Shown piece by piece: positions 56,850-64,000 of a stretch of 64,000 nucleotides of DNA. Below the pieces are notes generated by a model that was given only the letters and a program-made list of their open reading frames with translations, ran no database searches and was not told the origin of the DNA. Location: positions 27,766,362 to 27,830,361 of the forward strand of contig NC_063257.1 of NCBI RefSeq assembly GCF_019578655.1, written 5' to 3'. The translations under genes and the position numbers were made by a program. The number at the start of each line of letters is the position of its first letter. The first letter of the stretch is position 1. Source of the DNA: Ricinus communis. Lineage: Eukaryota; Streptophyta; Magnoliopsida; Malpighiales; Euphorbiaceae.

Positions 56850-57875
56850 GCACAAGTTGAGCAGTAGTTTGGTAAATCCTTGGATATTTTTAAACAACTG
56901 CATATAAATTTACCTTTTATTGAAGTTATTTTGTAGATGCCTCGATATGCGAAGTTCATAAAGGAGATTCTTAGCAACAAGAGGAAGTTTAAGGACTCAG
57001 CGTGCGTGATGTTAAACGAGGAATGTTCGGCAATTTTCCTAAACAAGTTACCGGAAAAGCGACATGATCCAGGGAGTTTTACAATTCCTTGTGTTATAGG
57101 TAAATTATCTGTCAATGATGCCTTAGCTAATTTAGAGGCTGGAATTAATGTAATGCCGTACAGTCTGTTTGTAAAATTAGGGATCGGAGAGACCAAACCC
57201 ACTAGGATGAGTATACAATTAGCTGATAGATCTGTTAAGTATCATAGGGGTATTGTAGAGAATGTGCTGGTAAAAGTAAATAAATTTATATTTCTTGTTG
57301 ATTTTGTGATCTTAGACATGGACAGTGAGAGTAGTGTACCCTTAATTCTAGGAAGACCTTTTCTTGCAACATCTAAGGCAATGATAGATGTTTGTGATGG
57401 AAAGATAAAACTTAGGGTTGGAGATAAGACTATCAATTTTGACTTGCATAATCCCATAAGCCAGTCTTTAGATCATAATAATGTTGTGTATGCTGTTAAT
57501 GTAATTGACAATGATATTGAGACACAGTTGCAGGAAGTGTTAGTTGAAGACCCTCTACATGTCACTTTGCCAAAGGGAGAAAAGCATGAGCTGTCAAATG
57601 AGGAAGTGTTGGAGCAGCTTGAATTTATGTTAGCAAACAAGCGAAGCAGCAATACTGATGAGTTTATTATGATTGACAGGAAAGGTGTGCAGAAGTTGAG
57701 GCCATCACTTGAAGAACCGCTGGTTCTCTATTTGAAAAAGCTTCCACAACGTCTTGACTATGCGAATATGGATGAGGATAAAGGGCTGCCGGTCATTCCA
57801 GCAGCAGAGTTGACAACCGAGGTGAGGGAAAGGACATTGCCAACTCAAAGAAAGTACCTAAAAGCGGCTGCTTAG
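56850..57875 (+). pseudogene. Athila protease and RT linker (AthD), pol end missing
   Basis: A long open frame (56,937-57,875, 312 residues) reads MPRYAKFIKEILSNKRKFKD, CVMLNEECSAIFLNKLPEKR, DPGSFTIPCVIGKLSVNDAL, then the active site ANLEAGINVMPYSLFVKLG. The family motif is ADLGASIN (intact in AthC); here Asp is Asn and Gly is Glu, both G-to-A, so the protease should be dead even though the frame is open. It continues ILDMDSESSVPLILGRPFLA and the RT linker QKLRPSLEEPLVLYLKKLPQ, LPVIPAAELTTEVRERTLPT, and stops at KAAA. RT should follow but does not. Confidence 0.92.
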
Positions 57876-58299
57876 AGGACAGCTGACATTCTGAGGACCT
57901 ATAACCTGGCAACTAAATTGCAGTAGATGTCGAACCCGCACATGAAGGGAGTTATCACCGAGTCCAGCTAAATGACTCGATGACCAAAAAGAAGCGCATT
58001 TGGGAGGCATTCCCATATTTAGCTTTACATTTTTCTTTTTATTTTATCAATCGTTTGCATGTTTGATGGTAGTTAGAGCACTTGCTTATTGACTAAACCT
58101 AATTGTATGAAGCTAGGGTTTTAATAACTTAAGTCGGATTTATGGCGATTGGTGAAGATGAAATTCCCTGTTTGATACATTTTTACTTGAATTATAGCCT
58201 AAATGTGTACGTATGTGTGTTGAACGCAGGTAGGGAGTTTGGCAGTTCGAGATGTCAAAGAAAAGCTTGGATTTTAGTGGTTCACCAGAGTTTCCGTGG
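57876..58299 (+). other. AthD join to post-integrase sequence
   Basis: After the protease linker the sequence contains ITESS, a stop, MTR, and PKRSAFGRHSHI at about 57,950-58,015. This is the string that follows integrase in AthC. No RT-integrase is present between them. The rest, to 58,299, is non-coding. Confidence 0.75.
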
Positions 58300-58568
58300 G
58301 TATCACGGGATAGATCCCCAGGCCATGCTGATCAGCGTGGCTAGAGTCCTAGCCGTGATGAACATGCACATGAAGTGTTTGAAAAATTGGCCGTCCACTA
58401 CGGCTTTCAAAGGAACCATGGGAGGCAACACCAGGTTGTGCTGACCAGCACGGCCACGCCCTCGCTCGTGGTGAACTTGCAAATGGAGGATGCTTCAGGG
58501 TTCAGCACTTGCCGAGTCCAGGCAGTGCTGACCAGCACGGCCTTGCCCTCGCTCGTGTTGACCCCCGT
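58300..58568 (+). repeat. GC-rich palindromic block, internal (AthD)
   Basis: Includes GGCCATGCTGATCAGCGTGG, GTGCTGACCAGCACGGCC twice (about 58,437 and 58,530), CCTCGCTCGTG twice and GCCGTGATGAAC. The forms match this element's LTR array (CCGTGCTGATCAACACGGG). It ends at the internal TATA box. Confidence 0.75.
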
Positions 58569-58571
58569 GAC

Positions 58572-58579
58572 TATAAAAG
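58572..58579 (+). promoter_or_regulatory. Candidate internal TATA box, AthD
   Basis: CTATAAAAGC directly after the GC-rich block and 106 bp before a strong splice-donor match. Same place and spacing as in AthB. Confidence 0.55.
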
Positions 58580-58677
58580 CAAGCCATTTCAAACCTCCTC
58601 CAATTTTTCCCTCTCTAAAGTTCTAAGGTGCTTTTCTTCTTCTTCTTGATTTTTCCTACCTGTCTCGGTAATTTCAA

Positions 58678-59171
58678 GTAAGTTTATTCCCCTTTTGCTT
58701 TTATTTGGTTAAATTTGATTTTCCTTTTATGTATTTTTTATTATTTAGGACATTTTGATATGCTCTAGTAGTTGTCAATATTTATTGCTTTGATTGGTTT
58801 ATTGTTTTATTTTATTTTATTTTTATTTACACTGCTTGAGTTTGGTTTGGATTATATTTAGCTCAGATTAGTTGTTGTATTTGTGTGATTTTGAATAATG
58901 AAATGATAAGTTGGGGTTCGGTAGCAGTAAAGTTAATTTATGGCATTCTATTCTGAAAAATTAATAGCATAAATTCTCTTTATTTGGTGCGTAATAATGT
59001 GCACTGGAATGCCATTGTGAATTGGTTTTCTGCAGAAAATTGCGGCTTTAGTCTTAGTTTTAATCCTAAAGTTTTATGTTAATCAAATTATAGCCGCTAT
59101 GCCACTAAATTTTTGGTATAATTTATGTTAGCTAGATTTCTTGTTCGAATACTAATGATTGACTGTATTAG
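58678..59171 (+). promoter_or_regulatory. Candidate intron before AthD env-position ORF
   Basis: TTTCAA|GTAAGT to TGTATTAG|G, 494 bp, T-rich and A-rich inside. Branch-like ACTAATGATT lies 16 nt before the acceptor, as in AthB. The ATG at 59,177 follows 5 bases after the acceptor. A leader rich in TTCTTC lies between the TATA box and the donor. Confidence 0.55.
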
Positions 59172-59176
59172 GCAAT

Positions 59177-60730
59177 ATGAGGGACTGAGATCAATCCCGT
59201 CGAAAGCAACCGCTACTAGCAAGCGCTCACGTGGTGAGGGAACTTCTTCTTCCACTTTACCTTTACCAGCACCAGCACCAGCACCCCCACTACAACAGCA
59301 ACTAGTTCGAGCATTAAGAACACCAGCTGCAAATCCACCTGCACCTGGTCGACATCCCTTATGGACATTTCATAATGCTGATAACGAGAGCCGCTACCAA
59401 GTCATGAGATGGATACAAGTAATGGCTAAATGATGCATTGATTTTGTATCCCTGGAGAGAGTGGGATTGGCTCAGGATGTTCATGCACTGTTCGACACAC
59501 TGCCTTATGCACGATTCTTCGACATCATTGAGCCTACCTACCACGAGCTCACCATTAGATTCCTCAACACCTTCTCCCTACAGCAACAGATCACAAACTG
59601 GCATCAGCTTGATGTAGTTACTTCAGACTTGGAGGAAGGGAGTTCTTAATGTCAGTTCCACAATTCGGTATGCATTTGGGTTTATAGACTGGGAAGGAGA
59701 CCTCAGGCGAGGAGTATTAAGGATGCATCTACATCAACCCAATCTCGTACGACGCCATATGTGATTCATTAGTACTCAGGCTAGAATTGTACTACCCCAA
59801 TAGGTCTAAGGCGTCTAGCCTTCTGGATCATCTCCGCTATCTTCATACACTATTAGCCTACACTATTACAGGCCGAAGAGATAGTTTTGGAGTGGTCGCA
59901 CAGACCGATGTATTCATTCTCTCGGCTATGCAACATCGTAAGAAGCTTGACATGGAATGTTTATTGGCTCGTCAAGTCCGTTCCTTCATAGTCAACGCCT
60001 AGAAGAATATGCACTGCTGTTTTGGCCCATATATGACTAGGTTGGCCAAGAGACTAGACGTACTGGACGATTGTTTATCCGAGCTTTCTCATATTGCTGA
60101 CATGACACCATTAGGGATCAGACAGATGATCAACATGTAGATGATCATGGCCACTCGTCACCTACATGGCATTGAGTATAGGCTCGTCAGTGCAACAGTT
60201 AGGGAGGCTAGAGAGGCAGCAGATCGAGGAGCCCAAGACTCTACGGCTGAGATTCCAGATGTTAGGATTCCTAACCTAGCCAGAGTGTTTATGCCTACAT
60301 CTGGAGCTTCCTCTTCTTATTCTGCAGGGACATCGAGTGCTTAGATTAGTGCTTTGCCTGACCAACTAGATCGAGTTTGTGATTTACAGTAGCAGCACTA
60401 TACTGACTTTATGTAGCACATAAAGGAGTTTGGGCAGTTTCAAGATGAGACTAGGGCACAATTTCAGGGGTTAAATGATATGCTCCAGTAACTTATGCAC
60501 GGACTAGATAGGCAGGCCACCTAGACGGACCTAATGGCGGAGCAGATACAAAAGATGGCGAAATCCGGAGCATAAAATTAGCGATTCATCAATGATATGG
60601 ATTTTGATCTAGCAGGTTGCTTCACGGATCCTGTGCCACCACCACCGCCCCCTCTTTCAATGCCTTCCCCTACTCCTCACCCTCCAGCCGATCCAGCTAG
60701 TAAGGATGTGCCTTCGGCAAACTACTAGCA
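59177..60730 (+). pseudogene. Athila env-position ORF (AthD)
   Basis: The ATG at 59,177 corresponds to that of AthB; codon 4 is a stop (CGC/CGA to TGA type), and a one-base shift follows. Then SKRSRGEGTSSSTLP, a Pro/Ala/Gln linker, ALRTPAANPPAPGRHPLWTF, ADNESRYQVMRWIQVM, LERVGLAQDVHALFDTLPYA and RFFDIIEPTYHELTIRFLNT. A second shift lies near 59,645, after which MSVPQFGMHLGL, YLHTLLAYTITGRRDSFGVV, AQTDVFILSAMQHRKKLDME, LARQVRSFIVNA, RLAKRLDVLDDC, ATRHLHGIEYRLVSATVREA and MDFDLAGCFTDP follow, with a Pro-rich end. Eleven in-frame stops occur after 59,640. Function unknown; no convincing transmembrane segment was seen. Confidence 0.8.
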
Positions 60731-62395
60731 GTGATAAAAATAATTTATGCTCTATTTCTTTTCCTTTTCCTTTTTATTTTCTTTCTTTATTTTTATTTTA
60801 TTTTCGTTTCTTTTTGCATTTTCATTTTATTTTATTTTCTTTCATTTTTCTTTCATCATATGTTATTTTAGTAGAACACTTTGCCTTTCCTTTATGCTAT
60901 GTACATTTAATATGATCTTCACTCTTCTTATGTGCTTGCTATGTTATATACCCAATTTTTTTTCTAATACTGAGGGCAGTGTTATACTCAAGTGTGCGGT
61001 GGGTATCTATGGTTTTATTATCCCTTGATTGTTTAGGCAATGATAATGGACTATTCTTAGGATGTTAGGACCTAGGTTCTTCAGGACATTTAAGCTTAGT
61101 TTATTCTTTTGTAATTAATGACTTAATTCACACACTAATAATTGATTGTCCCTCTCGATTTTTATTTTTGGAAAGCAATTTCACCGGTGTTGCTTGAGTT
61201 CCTTGTAGATTTACAACCTTCATCTTTGAACTTTGATTATGCCAATCTCTTATACAATTTATGTGATGATTCAATTGATAAGTCTGGGAACCAATTGCAA
61301 ATTTTAGCCACTTCAAATGTGAGTTTTTGAACCAAAATTTGAGCATCCGTTGCAAATTATGCTCATGATTTTTCTTGTTTGAGTGTGCGCTATACTTAAT
61401 GTTATTTCTAGAACTTGCTATGTAATACTTGTTGAGGTTACATGAATTTTTGAATACTATTAGATGATTTAGGCAACTTAGGATTCACCATATCTGGCCA
61501 AAAGCCTACCTTTTGTTTCCATTAGTCAGCTAGTTTTGAGCCTTAACCTTTTCTTCATGATTTGCACCTATACACTACATCTACACCATTCTATACATTT
61601 ATCTTTTCTTTCACCCTGTATACTAAATAATTATGTGTTATGCTTCTTCTTTTGTGGAATCATAGTGCCTAATTTTGTTATAAATTCACTTAGTCTTTTT
61701 AATCATTCTTTGATGCTCTCTTCAATCCAAATTAGATAATTGTTCTCGTTGTTTATGTCACTAATCATGCAGCCCCTGTGTAAGCTGTTGTGGCATATAT
61801 ATATGCTAAAAACATTTCTGACTTATTAATTAGCTCTTTTCTCTTTTGGATTTAATTCTTGTGAGCATCCTTTACTTCAAATAAGGTTTAGTGAGTATTT
61901 TTGTTGTTTTGGCATTCAGCTCCTGAAGCATTCATTCTAAATAATTACATGATTTTTCAGTATACTTTAGATTTCTATCCAAATATTCTTACCTTTACCT
62001 TAGCCACATTTCAAACCTTGTAAAGACCCTTTGATTTTGGTATTCATTTATTCGCAGTAGCGAAGATGAGATTTATGAGCAAGCTTATGGTAAACAAGTT
62101 CTGTGTAGCTGCATTGAGGGAATTTTCTTGTTTACCTATAAACACTGTGAGTAATTTGAGAGATTCATGTGAGGCAATGGTTCCTGGTCTTTAATGCTGA
62201 GTTGTTATAAAAGTTATACTTTGAGATGGTATTACTATAGTTCTTCTTTGAAGGTGTTTGATTTGTTTAGCTACTCGAGTTTCATTCTTTATATGTTGAA
62301 TAAGGTGTTTGAAGTTGTGAACTTTAGCATGGATTTTGAGGGGTGATTGTTGCTTGTATATGTATTAAGTTATTGATTGCTTGAGGACAAGCAAA
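60731..62395 (+). other. AthD 3' non-coding region
   Basis: A pyrimidine-rich run (60,745-60,870, TTTTCCTTTTTATTTTCTTT type) directly follows the ORF, then about 1.5 kb of AT-rich sequence similar to 6,065-7,697. ORFs in it come from base composition. Confidence 0.65.
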
Positions 62396-62415
62396 AGCTT
62401 AAGTGTGGGGTGATT
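62396..62415 (+). promoter_or_regulatory. Polypurine tract of AthD
   Basis: AGCTTAAGTGTGGGGTGATT next to the 3' LTR's TG. Confidence 0.88.
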
Positions 62416-63893
62416 TGATGTGCATTGTTTTATACATGATTATATGCCCAATTACTTCCATTTTTTTGCATAGTTATCTTGTTTTATGCTAGAATCACCT
62501 GTGTTTTGGTTCCTTTCATGTTTCAGGTGATTATCAATGGACATTATCAGTAGTTGAGGGAAATACATGCAAATACGGACTACAATCCGTCAAAATTGAG
62601 CAAGGGCTAAAATTTCAAGGTTGAGCACTACCTGGACTCTAGCCGTGCTGAACCATCAGCAGTTGACCCACAAGAGTGTCATGTTGGTATGGTTTTTGAG
62701 GCCGCCACGGCCTCCATCATCGCCTGTGGTGGCTCAGCACCAGCGAGGGCACGAACTGGAAGAAGACCTAATTTGCGGGACTCGGAGGTCCAACACGGCC
62801 TAGACTCCACCCGTGCTGATCAACACGGGCTTGACCACGGCCGTGCTGAGACATTTATATAGGTAAATGCGAATTATTTTGCTAAGGTTCGATTTTCTGA
62901 CTGGATTTCTCACATACATGCACGAACCACCATTTTCCAAACTTTGATATTCGAATTTAGGAGACTATTTCGCCTATTTAAGGAAGGCTTATATTGGTTT
63001 AAACATCACATTGAAGATCAAGAGTGGATTTGGAGGCATTCAAGAGGCAATTTAGGGTTCATCATTCAAATTTGGGGATTTAGGGCTTTTCATTTAATTT
63101 AAAGAAAAGGGTGTACATGCTTTCAAATTGCTTTTTTGTATTTGTTCCTTACTTTTTGTTGCTTATTAGCATGAGTAGCTAGAATTGTTAAACCCATTGG
63201 GGTTCGAATGTTGTTGGATTGCATTTAATGTTTATAAGACTTTGATTATCAATGCTTGTTTCTTCTTGCTTTCATTATTAATGAGAAATCACATTATTCA
63301 TGAGACGTTGTGAGTTGTGGTGTTTAAATTACTTTATGTAATTGAGAAGTTCATTTAGCAATTGAAAATTTGAATAACAAGAACTAGTTAATGATCACTT
63401 AAAGATAAGAGTAATTGACTAGCCGGATTAAGAATTAACAACTTTTAATAGTGGTGGATTTAATCTTAAGGCTAACCTAAAATCAATCATTAGGAAGAGA
63501 TTCCATTGTTTAGGTTCTTAGGTTTAGGAATTAGATATTCTCGAGAGGGAAAGCAAATTCAATTTAGAATCCGCTCACGGGCAATCACAATTAGTAATCA
63601 ATATAATCTCTACCTTCACTAAAATCTAACTAGCTTAGGTCCCCTTGGGTTTGCTTTTTCCTTTGATTGTTTCACGAAATCCTTCCAGACTGCCTGACAT
63701 TTAGTTAATCACTTAAATTGCATATAATCATAGAACAACAACTTCATCGATTTGTTAAGGTTAGATAATATAAGACGCTACACTAGTTCTAGGATCACCC
63801 TTTCCTGAGAATACGACCTTGATACTCGCCATTAGTGCTAATCTGCATCAATATGTTCATTTTGTTAGATTGTAGCTACATAAAAGCCTATTA
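62416..63893 (+). mobile_element. AthD 3' LTR
   Basis: 1,478 bp, TGATGTGCATTGTTTTATAC to AAAAGCCTATTA. The final CA is TA here and CA in the 5' LTR. The palindromic array is at 62,620-62,850 and TATA at 62,855-62,863. It aligns end to end with the 5' LTR. Confidence 0.93.
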
Positions 63894-64000
63894 AATCCAT
63901 GCATGTAAGGAAGAACTCGTGTTGTTTTTAATTAATCGAAGCGTAAGATTATCCGAAATTCGAGCGCTCTCATGTCTAAAATGCATATAACGAAGTAATT
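63894..64000 (-). repeat. R1 copy, inverted, continuing past AthD
   Basis: AATCCATGCATGTAAGGAAG and TTTTAATTAATCGAAGC are R1 on the minus strand. They join onto 53,585 if AthD is removed. The unit runs off the window. Confidence 0.82.

Larger units (their letters stand above)
53586..63893 (+). mobile_element. Athila-type element AthD, two LTRs, lacks RT to integrase
   Basis: A 10,308-bp plus-strand element flanked by AATCT (53,581-53,585) and AATCC (63,894-63,898). Order: 5' LTR, primer site, gag, protease and linker, post-integrase spacer, GC-rich block, TATA box, candidate intron, env-position ORF, non-coding 3' region, polypurine tract, 3' LTR. No RT, RNase H or integrase was found; they are missing between about 57,860 and 57,960. 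The LTRs differ at roughly 6 of the first 100 bases. It would need enzymes from another Athila to move. Confidence 0.93.

Noticed and set aside
1..64000. tRNA, rRNA or snoRNA genes
   Set aside because: The only tRNA-like matches are 12-18 base primer-binding sites next to LTRs. No cloverleaf or rRNA sequence was recognised by eye; a tRNA-search program was not run.

Overview
This window looks like repeat-dense, silenced heterochromatin from a plant, probably a eudicot. It is AT-rich. All recognisable coding sequence belongs to decayed Ty3/gypsy LTR retrotransposons. No host gene, rRNA, tRNA or CRISPR array could be supported. Two retroelement groups are present. (i) An Athila-type group has long LTRs (1.34-1.48 kb), a primer-binding site matching the tRNA-Asp 3' end, an Athila gag and DLG protease, and an env-position ORF after pol. 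(ii) A second gypsy group has shorter LTRs and an initiator-Met-tRNA primer site (TGGTATCAGAGC). Its gag has a CCHC knuckle, and its pol ends in a GPITRSR tail.

Layout. 1-1,812: end of a plus-strand gypsy pol (integrase) and its LTR. 1,813-4,702: minus-strand gypsy gag-protease-RT fragment. 4,703-12,491: minus-strand Athila copy (AthB) with 3' LTR, env-position ORF split by a solo LTR, and a protease joined to post-integrase sequence with RT to integrase missing. 12,492-36,395: about 24 kb of a 1-kb tandem repeat (R1) in both orientations, interrupted by gypsy LTR/tail pieces, an RT-RNaseH-integrase fragment (21,601-23,622), a mosaic gypsy region with a large inverted repeat (23,623-26,786), and two related 2-kb segments (S1, S2) that mark an internal segmental duplication. 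36,675-52,268: minus-strand Athila copy (AthC) with the full domain order gag-PR-RT-RH-INT-env-position ORF, carrying two solo LTRs in gag. 52,269-53,585: R1 plus a gypsy LTR/tail. 53,586-63,893: plus-strand Athila copy (AthD) with both LTRs, PBS, polypurine tract and a near-perfect 5-bp target duplication, but without RT, RNase H or integrase. It sits inside an inverted R1 copy that resumes at 63,894.

How the parts work together. In Athila the LTR promoter drives gag-pol. Upstream of the env-position ORF, all three copies share a second layout: a GC-rich array of CACGGCC/GGCCGTG palindromes, a TATA-like box, a leader of about 105-140 bp, and a 440-495 bp interval with intron-like ends that closes a few bases before the ORF's ATG. 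The same GC-rich array followed by a TATA box is found in LTR U3 regions, which suggests a duplicated or co-evolving internal promoter. This is the most interesting candidate system here. Other points of note: R1 appears linked to the 3' tail of a gypsy element; LTR/primer-site junctions occur head to head; and most premature stops compared are Gln or Trp codons hit by C-to-T or G-to-A change. All coding regions are broken, so the elements seen here are probably inactive.
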